A DNA stretch of 64,000 nt from Rhodocyclaceae bacterium (GCA_028713915.1 JAQTNK010000006.1:62001-126000); one strand, 5' to 3'; positions 20,972-28,436 are shown, counted from the first letter of the stretch. Made by a program: numbers and translations. Notes: generated by a model from the sequence alone, not told the origin.

Positions 20972-21484
20972 CGAGGTGGGCCTTACCGCCAACAGAAAGG
21001 TTGCCGCGCACGTCCAATTGCTGTGTGCCCGCAACGGACATAGGCTATTGACATGTCGAATGGCTGCTCTAAGGACATAGAGGAGCCTCCTCACACCGCC
21101 GCTTGTGGCAACGAGAAGCAGAACTTCGCGCCTTCGTCTAACCCGGCCGGACAGCGTTGTCCGCGAATCGATGGCGGCGCCAGCTTTCCGTACGGGCTAC
21201 GGCGATGTGCGCATGAGCAGCATGCCGATCACGGCGCCCAGCAACACCAGCAGTCCGCCGCGGCACCAGGCATAGAGGGCCAAGCCTGTTTCCTGCGCCA
21301 TGATCAGCGTGGCGATGGTCATGGCAGCTGGCGGAAAGGAATAACGGCTCGCAAGCTGGCGACCGACAGCTTACCCATCAGCGCGGTATTCATCGTATCG
21401 ACGTCAATCACCCCCAGTCTCTTCTGGCGAAGAGAGCGCACCCCCATATTTGATTGGCCCTGACCATCGGTTGACATCGGGAAT
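20972..21484. other. Intergenic stretch without a supported gene
   Basis: About 510 bases. A plus-strand frame at 21053-21463 has a composition unlike a protein. The only protein-like signal is a short minus-strand frame at 21197-21322, listed separately. No repeat or RNA gene is recognised. Confidence 0.5.
21197..21322 (-). CDS. Possible 41-residue membrane peptide or gene remnant
   Basis: Minus-strand frame starting at ATG 21322: MTIATLIMAQETGLALYAWC, then a hydrophobic GLLVLLGAVIGMLLM segment ending RTSP. The hydrophobic stretch could span a membrane. Just upstream in another frame lies MNTALMGKLSVASLRAVIPF, so this may be a broken longer gene rather than a real small protein. Family unknown. 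Confidence 0.25.
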   Translation of the reverse strand: MTIATLIMAQETGLALYAWCRGGLLVLLGAVIGMLLMRTSP

Positions 21485-21503
21485 GCGACTCATTATCATT
21501 ATC
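21485..21503. promoter_or_regulatory. Fur box upstream of the iron transport genes
   Basis: Read on the minus strand, GATAATGATAATGAGTCGC matches 15 of 19 positions of the Fur consensus GATAATGATAATCATTATC. It lies 62 bases before the GTG of the cupredoxin gene, suitable for iron-dependent repression of the three-gene module. Confidence 0.75.
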
Positions 21504-21565
21504 CTCGACTGATGTTAATGAATATCAGTTGATGATGCCCAATCATTGAGTAGGAGCAACTGTCT

Positions 21566-21895
21566 GTGAAAAAGTCTTTGGTCTATTCGGTTGGGCTATC
21601 TGCCTACCTGCTGTTTTCAACTGCCGTACATGCTGAAGACTTTATCCTCACGCTTAAGAACAATCAGTTCTTTCCCAAAGTGCTGACCATACCGGCGGGT
21701 CAGAAAATAAAAATCACCGTGAAGAATCAGGATGCGACTCCGGCGGAATTCGAGAGCAGCGATTTGAATCGGGAGAAAGTGGTTGCCGCAAACAGCGAAA
21801 TCATTATCTTCATCGGGCCGCTGGATGCCGGTACCTATGGCTACTTCGATGATTTTCACCGCGATACAACCACGGGCACCATCATCGCCAAATAG
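21566..21895 (+). CDS. Periplasmic cupredoxin-domain protein of an iron uptake module
   Basis: 109 residues with a Sec signal peptide (MKKSLVYSVGLSAYLLFSTA, cleavage near VHA-ED), followed by a single cupredoxin-like fold (FILTLKNNQFFPKVLTIPAG). The typical type 1 copper Cys is absent, and GYFDDFHRDTTTGTI replaces the C-terminal ligand loop. Proteins of this type accompany FTR1 permeases in FtrABCD- or FetMP-like ferrous iron systems. The start is GTG 21566, with AGGAG eight bases upstream. It is the first gene after the Fur box. Confidence 0.8.
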   Translation: MKKSLVYSVGLSAYLLFSTAVHAEDFILTLKNNQFFPKVLTIPAGQKIKITVKNQDATPAEFESSDLNREKVVAANSEIIIFIGPLDAGTYGYFDDFHRDTTTGTIIAK

Positions 21896-21950
21896 TATTT
21901 TTGCCCCACAATAGTGGGAAATTTAGATTTTTCGGGGAGTGTCGTTTCCC

Positions 21951-22730
21951 ATGCCATTAGACAACGCCAGAACTTTTCACAAATATGCCATCATCGTTGC
22001 TGGATTCGCTTCCATTACCTGCGTAATAAACGACAGTGCTGCCGACGAAATCTATTCGCCAAACGTTGAATACCGAGAGTTCTCAATTGAATACAACGGC
22101 TCCCGTACATTTGACCGGAATCAGAACAAGAACGGGGCGCAGGAAAGTGAAGCAGTGCTTGAGGCTGGAATTACACCTCGATTGGTGGTGGAAGTCAGTG
22201 TCGCTTCATCAAAGGACCCGGGAGGTAGTTCGCAACTGGTAGGGCGAGAGATCGAAGGTCGCTACCAATTCTTCGAGCCGGGTGAGAAGTCGCTTGATGC
22301 CGGGTTATTGGTAGCCTATGACTTCGCCGCCCCCAATACTGCACCGGATTCGCTGGAGGTCAAATTGCTGCTGCAGAAAGATATTGGCAAATTCACCAGC
22401 ACAGCCAATATCGGTTTTACCCAGAATGTCGGACAGTATTCTGCGCACACAGGTGGCCCAGATTATCTCTTCCTCTGGAATACACGCTATCGCTACAGCG
22501 CCGGTTTTCAACCAGGCATAGAGGTACAAAGCGATCTGGGTCAAGGGCATCAACTTGGTAGTTTCAATAAGCAGGAACACTATGTTGGCCCGGCCCTCTA
22601 TGGAAAACTCTTCGGGCCGCTTCCCTATGGTCAGGCCATTAAGTATCAGGTCGCTTACCTAATTGGCGCAAGCGATGCAGCAGCGCGAAGCGTCATAAGA
22701 GCGCTTATCGAGTATGAAATGCACTTTTAG
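21951..22730 (+). CDS. Putative outer-membrane beta-barrel protein of the iron module
   Basis: 259 residues from ATG 21951, or 263 from GTG 21939. A signal-like hydrophobic stretch (YAIIVAGFASITCVINDSAA) precedes alternating-polarity strands such as RLVVEVSVASSKD and KYQVAYLIGASDAAARSVIR and ends in EYEMHF. A terminal phenylalanine is typical of outer-membrane barrels. It lies between the cupredoxin and permease genes, in the same direction and separated from the permease by 12 bases. It may form the outer-membrane route for the iron system; no direct family evidence supports a substrate. Confidence 0.6.
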   Translation: MPLDNARTFHKYAIIVAGFASITCVINDSAADEIYSPNVEYREFSIEYNGSRTFDRNQNKNGAQESEAVLEAGITPRLVVEVSVASSKDPGGSSQLVGREIEGRYQFFEPGEKSLDAGLLVAYDFAAPNTAPDSLEVKLLLQKDIGKFTSTANIGFTQNVGQYSAHTGGPDYLFLWNTRYRYSAGFQPGIEVQSDLGQGHQLGSFNKQEHYVGPALYGKLFGPLPYGQAIKYQVAYLIGASDAAARSVIRALIEYEMHF

Positions 22731-22742
22731 GGGCGCCCCAAT

Positions 22743-23591
22743 ATGCTCGCAACCTTGATTATCGTATTTCGTGAAGTGATTGAAGCCGGGTTGGTGATTG
22801 GGATTGTGCTGGCAGCAACGCGTGGCGTCCCGCGCCGAAGCCTTTGGGTTGGCGGTGGTGTCGTGGGAGGCGCCGCCGGTGCCTGTTTGGTGGCGGCATT
22901 TGCGGATGCTATTGCTAAAACGATGGCGGGTGCCGGCCAAGAACTATTCAACGCATCGGTAATGGCAATCGCAGTGTTGATGCTAACCGGACACAATGTC
23001 TGGATGGCGCGCGAAGGGCGTCATATTGCTCAAGAAATGAAATTACTGGGGAACGAGGTTGTCGCAGGGCAACGCTCTCTTGCAGCGTTGGCCGTCGTCG
23101 TCAGCGTTGCTGTCTTGCGTGAAGGATCGGAAATCGTGCTGTTCCTCTATGGCATTGCATTGTCCGCCGGTACCACCACAATATCCATGTTCATTGGTGG
23201 CGCTATCGGTGTTGCAGTTGGTGGCATTGTCAGCGCCGCTATGTACCATGGCTTGATGCGGATTCCAACACGACACCTCTTTGCAGTTACGAGTTGGTTG
23301 ATTGCACTACTTGCGGCGGGAATGGCTTCGCAGGCCACCGTATTTCTTCAGCAGGCGGGGCTGGTAACAGTGCTCTCTCACGTGGTATGGGATACATCTG
23401 AAGTGCTGTCGGACGGTAGCTTGCCTGGAAAGGCATTGCATACATTGGTTGGATACGCGGACCGCCCCACCGGCATTCAACTTCTTGTCTATTCCGCTAC
23501 ACTCGTGTCAATCTTTACCCTGATGCGATGGTTTGGCCAGCCGATTTCCGGTAGAAGCCAATCGATTTCCCTGGTTCGCCAACCGGATTAG
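22743..23591 (+). CDS. FTR1-family high-affinity iron permease
   Basis: 282 residues and seven likely membrane helices. Two REXXE-type motifs mark the FTR1 family: FREVIEAG (residues 9-16) and LREGSEIVL (about 124-132); both are needed for iron translocation in characterised members. The length matches bacterial FtrC/EfeU-type permeases. With the cupredoxin and barrel genes it forms a Fur-controlled iron uptake module. No FtrD-like ferredoxin or P19 gene follows, so the system is simpler than the described FtrABCD. Its codons are AT-richer than in flanking genes, consistent with transfer. Confidence 0.88.
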   Translation: MLATLIIVFREVIEAGLVIGIVLAATRGVPRRSLWVGGGVVGGAAGACLVAAFADAIAKTMAGAGQELFNASVMAIAVLMLTGHNVWMAREGRHIAQEMKLLGNEVVAGQRSLAALAVVVSVAVLREGSEIVLFLYGIALSAGTTTISMFIGGAIGVAVGGIVSAAMYHGLMRIPTRHLFAVTSWLIALLAAGMASQATVFLQQAGLVTVLSHVVWDTSEVLSDGSLPGKALHTLVGYADRPTGIQLLVYSATLVSIFTLMRWFGQPISGRSQSISLVRQPD

Positions 23592-24014
23592 CGCCCCAGT
23601 ACCTTGATCTCGGGTATTCGAGACGCTAGTCAATCACTAAGCCGGCGATAAGGCACGCTTGCAGCAGACTGAAATATAGCAAGTAGCGCGAAAGGCGGCT
23701 GACGCCGATCTGGCTGCCCTCATGCGAAATACCGCCTTGTGGCGACCGTGCCGGTTGGTGGGGGCGGCAGTTGCACGTATGCAGCGTTGACAGATGCCAT
23801 GGGGGAATGCCAAGGTCCGCTATGCGGAAGGCCACCCCGGCGCGTACTCTCGGCCAGGAGCGGACGGTCGCAGATGCAATTCCATTCGGTTACCAGAATC
23901 CGTGTATGCCAGATACCCTAGACTGGGAATTTGCTAATGCCGTCCCGAGGCCTAGGATTTGTCCCGCGCTGCGGCGATAGCGACAAACAACAATCGGCGA
24001 ATGGGAACCATCAC
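23592..24014. other. Intergenic stretch without a supported gene
   Basis: About 420 bases. A minus-strand frame ending at 23626 has a membrane-like terminus (SRYLLYFSLLQACLIAGLVID) that could be the remnant of a gene, but its upstream part is not protein-like. Nothing else is recognised. Confidence 0.4.
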
Positions 24015-24671
24015 ATGACGAACAAAGCCATGCGCCTCATTTGTTTACTTGCGGCCGTACTTCTTGCGACAGCGCAAATGGGTCTACGAACCGTATTGAT
24101 CGTGAGTTTGTCGCTTATCTATGTCCAGGGTGCTCTGGCTCAAACTCCAGCAGCGTCGACCGGTCAGCGAACTGGATTGCAGCAAATCGCCGATAAGACT
24201 TCAATGGAGGCATGGACAGCACTTCGTGCTGGACAATTTGACGATGCAAATTATAGGTTTAATCAAGCGCTCTTGTTAGATCGCTCAAATGCGCTGGCGC
24301 TGTGGGGAATTGCAGTCATCCATGCCCAAAAAGAAGAGTTTGAAGAGTCGCGGAAAAGTTTTGAAAAAGCTGAGCCATCGCTATCGAATGATGTGAACTT
24401 CAATGTCGATTACGCGAGAACCCTTGGATATGCAGGAATCGCGGCTCACAACGAGACAATGGTTATAAATGCCTTTGAGCGATTTAAGAAAGTATATGAG
24501 ATAGCTCCGGAACATCGAGTAAACCTAGAGAATTGGGCGGTGATTCTGTTTAACACAGGAAATTATGCTGAAGCTTGGGAAAAAATTAAGCTTGCTGAGA
24601 AAACACCCAGCGGGAAGAACATCAACAAGAAATTCGTAGATGCTTTGCAAAGCAAGATGCCACGCCCCTAA
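24015..24671 (+). CDS. Secreted or membrane-anchored TPR protein
   Basis: 218 residues from ATG 24015. The N-terminus holds a long hydrophobic stretch in two parts (LICLLAAVLLATAQMG and VLIVSLSLIYVQGALAQ), so it is either a signal peptide with a misplaced start or a membrane anchor; ALAQ-TP is a plausible cleavage site. Residues 60-200 are TPR repeats (AWTALRAGQFDDANYRFNQA, FERFKKVYEIAPEH, NTGNYAEAWEKI). The gene is clearly AT-richer than the window average. It lies between the FTR1 gene and repeat copy B; function unknown. Confidence 0.7.
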   Translation: MTNKAMRLICLLAAVLLATAQMGLRTVLIVSLSLIYVQGALAQTPAASTGQRTGLQQIADKTSMEAWTALRAGQFDDANYRFNQALLLDRSNALALWGIAVIHAQKEEFEESRKSFEKAEPSLSNDVNFNVDYARTLGYAGIAAHNETMVINAFERFKKVYEIAPEHRVNLENWAVILFNTGNYAEAWEKIKLAEKTPSGKNINKKFVDALQSKMPRP

Positions 24672-24795
24672 TTAATAGCGTGTCGCTGAATGTCCGCTAT
24701 GTAGAACTCGCCAGGTCTGCTTAGGGCACATTGAGGTCACCGCGCCCGTACCGACGGTGTTTGATTTTCGCGTTGTGAGCTCCGATGCCCAACGA

Positions 24796-24977
24796 CGCCC
24801 GCGACAGGCCGGGGTGCCGCCGATTTCGCGACCGCCGCGGCGACGGGGTGACGGCCGGGGTTGCCGGTCGCGTTGTCCGAGCGCAGCGAGTTTAGCGACC
24901 CGCCGGCCGGCAGCGCGGCGGCGCGGGAACCCGCAGGGCGGGAGCGCATGAGGCGGCGGCCCGGCCTGTCGCGGGCG
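24796..24977 (-). repeat. Palindrome-ended repeat, family 1, copy B
   Basis: 182 bp, opposite in orientation to the copy at 20306-20493. Arms at 24796-24821 and 24952-24977 are complementary over 26 bases with two mismatches; the outer 18 bases, CGCCCGCGACAGGCCGGG, are perfectly inverted. The core shares CTCATGCGCTCCCGCC and CTCGCTGCGCTCGGACAAC with copy A, but the outer arms differ. It lies between the TPR gene and rsuA. A plus-strand frame through this element is an artefact of its composition. Confidence 0.85.
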
Positions 24978-25014
24978 GCGCGCCAAGCGCCGGAAATCGA
25001 TTACATTTCGCCCC

Positions 25015-25734
25015 ATGACGAAAAAACTGAATCTCGACCGCATCCTGCAATGCCAGGGCTTCGGCAGCCGCAAGGGGTGTCGCGAACTGATCCAGGCCGG
25101 CGATGTGCGCGTGCAAGGACAAGCGATTACGGATTTCGCGGCGGCCTTCGCTACCGACGGATTGGAGTTCGAAGTTTTCGGCGAGTCATGGACTTACCGC
25201 GAGCACATCTACATCGCCCTCAACAAGCCGCCCAATTTCGAATGTTCGCGCAAGCCCAGCCATCATCCCGGCGTGCTGACTCTGCTGCCCGAGCAGTTCC
25301 GCGCGCGCGACGTGCAGCCGGTCGGCCGCCTCGATCACGACACGACCGGCTTGCTGCTGCTGTCGGACGACGGCGCCTTCATCCATGCGCAATCGTCGCC
25401 GAAGCGCCACGTGCCGAAGATCTACGTGGCCACCACGCACGAGCCGGTGACGCCGGCGCTGATTGCGCAATTGCAGGAAGGTGTCCAGCTGATCGATGAA
25501 CCGGCGCCGCTGTCGGCGCAGGCGCGTCTAATGGACACGCATCGTCTCGAAATCATGCTCGAGCAGGGGAAATACCATCAGGTCAAACGCATGCTGGCGG
25601 CTGCCGGCAATCACTGCGTGGCGCTGCGGCGCGTCGCGATCGGCGGCTTGACGCTGGCGGCGCTCGGGCTGGAAGAGGGCGACTGGTGCTACCTCGACGA
25701 GGCGCAGCGGGAACTACTGGTCGCGCCGGCCTGA
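25015..25734 (+). CDS. rsuA: 16S rRNA pseudouridine(516) synthase RsuA
   Basis: 239 residues. An N-terminal S4 RNA-binding domain (LDRILQCQGFGSRKGCRELI) is followed by the RsuA/RluB/E/F-type synthase domain with the catalytic aspartate in GRLDHDTTGLLLLSDDG (about residue 106), then KIYVATT and EGKYHQVKRMLAAAGNHCV-like core. Spacing and sequence follow E. coli RsuA (231 residues) more than RluE or RluF, so modification of U516 in 16S rRNA is likely. The ATG at 25015 is the first in frame. It begins 37 bases after repeat copy B. Confidence 0.88.
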   Translation: MTKKLNLDRILQCQGFGSRKGCRELIQAGDVRVQGQAITDFAAAFATDGLEFEVFGESWTYREHIYIALNKPPNFECSRKPSHHPGVLTLLPEQFRARDVQPVGRLDHDTTGLLLLSDDGAFIHAQSSPKRHVPKIYVATTHEPVTPALIAQLQEGVQLIDEPAPLSAQARLMDTHRLEIMLEQGKYHQVKRMLAAAGNHCVALRRVAIGGLTLAALGLEEGDWCYLDEAQRELLVAPA

Positions 25735-25769
25735 AGCGGAATGGCGCGGCGGATTGCTCTGACGCCGCG

Positions 25770-25937
25770 TCAGCAGAAGGCCAAGGCCAGCATCGCCGGA
25801 TCGTCGATCAGGCTCAAGACCAGGATGGGCGCAAGCCGGTAGATGACCGGCTCCACGGAGTTCGTTGCGATGTCCCTCAGCCGGGCCAGCAGGTCGCGCA
25901 TGGACTGAATCTTCTGCGGACAATCCCCGAGTCGCAC
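25770..25937 (-). CDS. Possible short gene or fragment, unknown function
   Basis: A minus-strand frame of 55 residues from GTG 25937 (or from ATG 25901) contains QSMRDLLARLRDIATNSVEP and VIYRLAPILVLSLIDDPAML, which look protein-like. Upstream the same frame continues through SRLSPIARRRAADL without an obvious start and reaches a stop inside the preceding gene. It may use translational coupling or be the end of a broken gene. Confidence 0.35.
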   Translation of the reverse strand: MRLGDCPQKIQSMRDLLARLRDIATNSVEPVIYRLAPILVLSLIDDPAMLALAFC

Positions 25938-25983
25938 GGCAAGGTCGGCGGCGCGCCGGCGGGCGATCGGCGACAGGCGCGAA

Positions 25984-26217
25984 CTACCGTGCCGCCTTCA
26001 GTTCCGGATTCAGCGCGGCCTTCAACATTTCGCGCTGCTTGCTGGAGTTGATCGCGGTGACCTGTTTGCCGAAGGCATCCCGTTCGGCGATGCCGCGCTT
26101 GGTGGCTTCAATGGACTTGATGCAGCGCCATTTCTTTCCGGCCTTGGATTCGACTTGGCGCATCTCCTCCTTGGGATGATGGCGGCCGCAATGGTAGCAA
26201 TAGATGTTCTCGGACAT
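25984..26217 (-). CDS. Small zinc-ribbon-like protein
   Basis: 77 residues beginning MSENIYCYHCGRHHPKEEMR; Cys7, Cys10, the following histidines and Cys32 (KWRCIKS) may bind zinc. The C-terminal half is a charged helix (SSKQREMLKAALNPELKAAR). No family is assigned. It belongs to a run of small minus-strand genes between rsuA and the tRNA-Asn gene, which suggests a shared accessory origin. Confidence 0.6.
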   Translation of the reverse strand: MSENIYCYHCGRHHPKEEMRQVESKAGKKWRCIKSIEATKRGIAERDAFGKQVTAINSSKQREMLKAALNPELKAAR

Positions 26218-26334
26218 GGTATCGAGCTTGAATCGGGTTGAGGGCTGTGCAGCGAAGAGGGGCTATGAGAGCGGCGCGACGCCGGCTTGCGGACCGCGAG
26301 GCTGGTCCGCCCGCCGGGTCTGTCGCCTCACGTC

Positions 26335-26580
26335 CTAACGACCTGGCTTCCTGCCCGGAGCCGCGGGCGGGATATACCCGGAAACCCGGCAGAGAATCGC
26401 CTTGACTGGATGGCCCTCGTTGAAACGCGTCACGCTGCACTTGGAAATTTCACCGCGTGCCGAAAGATCCGACAGGGAGATATGTACCTGGCGCAGCGGA
26501 ATTCCCGTCGCTGTCGCAATTTCCGAATCGAGTCGTTGGCCGTGCTTCTTCAAGTATTGGAGAACGGGGGAACTGTGCAT
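26335..26580 (-). CDS. Small winged-helix-like protein
   Basis: 81 residues from ATG 26580, which has AAGGA 11 bases upstream. The core LKKHGQRLDSEIATATGIPL, RQVHISLSDLSARGEISKC and SVTRFNEGHPVKAILCRVSG reads as a winged helix-turn-helix: separate helices, then a beta wing. It may regulate genes in this small-gene cluster, but no target is visible. The C-terminal APGRKPGR tail is basic. The longer upstream frame has no ribosome site. Confidence 0.6.
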   Translation of the reverse strand: MHSSPVLQYLKKHGQRLDSEIATATGIPLRQVHISLSDLSARGEISKCSVTRFNEGHPVKAILCRVSGYIPPAAPGRKPGR

Positions 26581-26671
26581 CTCGAATTCCTTAATGGAGA
26601 GGGTGGCCCTTGAACTGCGGCCGCGATTGGCGAAATCCAGCGACGGGCGGCTTGCATAAAAGCCGAAAAGC

Positions 26672-26698
26672 AAAAAGCCCAACTTTGGGAGTTGGGCT
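26672..26698 (-). terminator. Rho-independent terminator after the tRNA-Asn remnant
   Basis: Minus-strand AGCCCAAC and GTTGGGCT form an eight-base stem with a seven-base loop followed by TTTTT. It is very similar to the terminator of the intact tRNA-Asn gene. Confidence 0.8.
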
Positions 26699-26714
26699 GA
26701 ATGCTTGGCATTAT

Positions 26715-26762
26715 TGGCTTCCCGACCCAGGCTCGAACCAGAGTCTATACGGAAAGGTCCGC
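26715..26762 (-). pseudogene. tRNA-Asn 3'-half remnant
   Basis: Read on the minus strand, the segment keeps CTGGTTCGAGCCTGGGTCGG and a terminal CCA and resembles the T arm and acceptor 3' strand of the intact tRNA-Asn at 28437-28512, with several substitutions. The 5' half and anticodon arm are missing. Together with the similar terminator it forms a partial duplicate of the tRNA locus, as left by integration or recombination at a tRNA gene. Confidence 0.75.
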
Positions 26763-26842
26763 GATTATATACGACCTGCGAAATTAAACAATCCCTGCTG
26801 TGCGAAAGTCTCGTTGACTGAATTGCAGCGGAAACGGCGACG

Positions 26843-27145
26843 TCAGTCCAGGGCTTTCAGGAATTCTCCGCGCGCTGCAGCCAACGCCGTCTGCTGGTGA
26901 TCCGGCACTCGAAGTTTGCACTCCGCGTAGAACGTCTCGAAGGCTCTGAGGACCCTGGCCCGCGCCAAGAAATCCGGCTTCGCCTCCTCGCGAGTGCTCT
27001 CGGCTTCTCCGAGTGGCTCGAGCACGGCGTACTTTGGGATCAAGCGCTGCTGCCCGTTGCTCGTTGCAAACATGGGGCCGGTCTTCACGTATTCCTTGCC
27101 TTCATACACGAAGCGGGCGCCTTGCGGCAGTTGGTGGATCTTCAT
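26843..27145 (-). CDS. Conserved-looking small protein, unknown function
   Basis: 100 residues starting MKIHQLPQGARFVYEGKEYV. The N-terminal 45 residues read as a small beta-rich unit (KTGPMFATSNGQQRLIPKYA) and the remainder as helices (ARARVLRAFETFYAECKLRV). No catalytic motif is seen. It is the last of four closely spaced minus-strand genes, seven bases after its upstream neighbour, within the segment bounded by the two tRNA-Asn sequences. Confidence 0.65.
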   Translation of the reverse strand: MKIHQLPQGARFVYEGKEYVKTGPMFATSNGQQRLIPKYAVLEPLGEAESTREEAKPDFLARARVLRAFETFYAECKLRVPDHQQTALAAARGEFLKALD

Positions 27146-27151
27146 CGGAAT

Positions 27152-27487
27152 CTACGCCTTCTTCAAGAACTCATAACCCGGCGGCATCGTCCAGCCGAGA
27201 AGTTCAGCCAATCTGAGGACGACCCACCCGGATTCATTTTCGGTGAAGTTCGACGCATCGGCCAATAATCCTTGATGGCAGCGTAGGAGCACCTCCGATT
27301 CTGCGAAGTTTTCCTTGAAGGCCAGCGTCTGTGCATGTTCGGTCAGCAGGCAGGCCATGTCCTCGCACTGCTCGTACCGGGCCAGCACGATTGCCTGCGG
27401 AGCATTGGGCCTGCTGTGGCCTGTCGTGACGTACATGGCCATGAACGACTGCGGAATTTCGATCTGGTTATCGATGGACACGGGCAT
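27152..27487 (-). CDS. Conserved-looking small protein, unknown function
   Basis: 111 residues from ATG 27487, which overlaps the stop of the upstream DUF3820 gene in an ATGA. The sequence has IEIPQSFMAMYVTTGHSRPN, CEDMACLLTEHAQTLAFKEN and ends WVVLRLAELLGWTMPPGYEF. It is a mostly helical cytoplasmic protein; similar proteins, as I recall, occur in accessory regions of proteobacteria without a proven role. Translational coupling to DUF3820 suggests a related job. Confidence 0.65.
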   Translation of the reverse strand: MPVSIDNQIEIPQSFMAMYVTTGHSRPNAPQAIVLARYEQCEDMACLLTEHAQTLAFKENFAESEVLLRCHQGLLADASNFTENESGWVVLRLAELLGWTMPPGYEFLKKA

Positions 27488-27708
27488 CAACGACCTGCTC
27501 GTTGCCGCAGCGGAATCAGAATGTCCGTCAAGCCGTTGTGATCGATCTCATGCATCAATGCCAGGAGCCGGCCGATCTCTCCATGCGGGAAACCTTCGCG
27601 GGCGAACCAGTTGAGGTAGTTCCCCGGCAGATCGGCGATCAGCCGTCCCATATGCTTGCCAAAGGGCATCTCTCGCGTGACCAGCAATTCCAGATCTTCG
27701 GGCTTCAT
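27487..27708 (-). CDS. DUF3820-family protein
   Basis: 73 residues. TREMPFGKHMGRLIADLPGN followed by YLNWFAREGFPHGEIGRLLA is the DUF3820 signature. This domain is common in small proteins and at the ends of exonucleases and is thought to fold independently; its biochemical role is unknown. The gene overlaps the next downstream gene by four bases. It lies in the tRNA-Asn-bounded segment. Confidence 0.8.
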   Translation of the reverse strand: MKPEDLELLVTREMPFGKHMGRLIADLPGNYLNWFAREGFPHGEIGRLLALMHEIDHNGLTDILIPLRQRAGR

Positions 27709-27752
27709 CCCGGTCGGCCAGCGCTGAATTCAACCCTGTGGAAGCGCATCGC

Positions 27753-28022
27753 TCAAGCGGCGGCGGTCAAGCCCTTGCGCAGGAGTTCATCGACCAGTTC
27801 ATGCAAGCCGATCTGTCGCGACTCGGCCAGGGCCCTGATTTTTTCGGCCAGTTGCGCATCCAGCTTTACGGCAAACGGGATCAGGCCCTGCGCCTGATCC
27901 AGCTTGCGCTGCTCCTTGCGGTCGAGTACCGCAGCGCCGGCAAAACGCTCGGGTGTTCCGGCGCGTTTCATGCGACCGTCGAGTTTGTGGCCCAGGTTCT
28001 TCGCGAGATCGGTTCTTTTCAT
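27753..28022 (-). CDS. Small protein with ribbon-helix-helix-like C-terminus
   Basis: 89 residues. A basic N-terminus (MKRTDLAKNLGHKLDGRMKR) is followed by a C-terminal segment, LIPFAVKLDAQLAEKIRALA then LHELVDELLRKGL, that has the strand-helix-helix order of a ribbon-helix-helix DNA-binding domain. Such proteins often act as repressors or antitoxins; no toxin is recognisable next to it. It lies between DUF3820 and the 63-residue gene and may regulate the cluster. Confidence 0.65.
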   Translation of the reverse strand: MKRTDLAKNLGHKLDGRMKRAGTPERFAGAAVLDRKEQRKLDQAQGLIPFAVKLDAQLAEKIRALAESRQIGLHELVDELLRKGLTAAA

Positions 28023-28057
28023 TTTGGATGACCCAGGTAAAAAGGCTTGACCTTCGG

Positions 28058-28249
28058 CTATTGGTCGATGCCGACGACGTCGTCAGCCTCGAATTCGTCC
28101 GGGACGGTGCCGTCGCCGACGCCGGTGACCATGGCGGCCATGCTGTCGCTCTGCTTGACGAAGTATTCCGCGCTGATAGGATCATAGAAACGTTGGCCGA
28201 GAGCGATGTCGCGGAATTTGATGCGGTGACGGGTGGGCTTGGAGATCAT
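28058..28249 (-). CDS. Small protein of unknown function
   Basis: 63 residues from ATG 28249. The N-terminus is basic (MISKPTRHRIKFRDIALGQR) and the rest acidic (VTGVGDGTVPDEFEADDVVG), with FYDPISAEYFVKQSDSMAAM between. The composition is like that of short proteins carried on plasmids and islands. It is the first gene of the minus-strand cluster downstream of the intact tRNA-Asn. A longer in-frame start overlaps the tRNA terminator region less plausibly. Confidence 0.6.
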   Translation of the reverse strand: MISKPTRHRIKFRDIALGQRFYDPISAEYFVKQSDSMAAMVTGVGDGTVPDEFEADDVVGIDQ

Positions 28250-28384
28250 GCAGAATTGGCGAGAAGGTGAATAGGGGCATTGCGAGGCAAGGGGGAATCG
28301 ACGGGTCCGGGAAACGCGAGATGGCCAGCCTATGCCGACCTTCGGGCTTTCGCCAGGTCGATCCTCGAGTTGGGCCAAGAATGC

Positions 28385-28410
28385 AAAAAGCCCAACCTTT
28401 GGGCTGGGCT
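28385..28410 (-). terminator. Rho-independent terminator of tRNA-Asn
   Basis: Minus-strand AGCCCA pairs with TGGGCT and is followed by TTTTT. It starts about 26 bases beyond the tRNA 3' end. Confidence 0.75.
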
Positions 28411-28436
28411 AAGTGCAAGAACCACACAAAGAATTC

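Noticed and set aside
21053-21463. 136-codon plus-strand frame upstream of the iron genes
   Set aside because: Its sequence has no protein-like pattern, and it overlaps a more plausible hydrophobic minus-strand frame.
23626-23835. 69-codon minus-strand frame after the FTR1 gene
   Set aside because: Only the last 30 residues look protein-like, with no start or ribosome site near them; at most a remnant.
20172-24977. Composite transposon bounded by insertion sequences
   Set aside because: The flanking repeats are under 200 bp and encode no transposase, so this is not a classical composite transposon.
24861-25499. Plus-strand frame covering repeat copy B and the start of rsuA
   Set aside because: It overlaps rsuA in another frame and its first part lies in the repeat; the protein is arginine-rich and unlike any family.
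25714-25923. 69-codon minus-strand frame after rsuA
   Set aside because: A different minus-strand frame at 25770-25937 reads far more like a protein.
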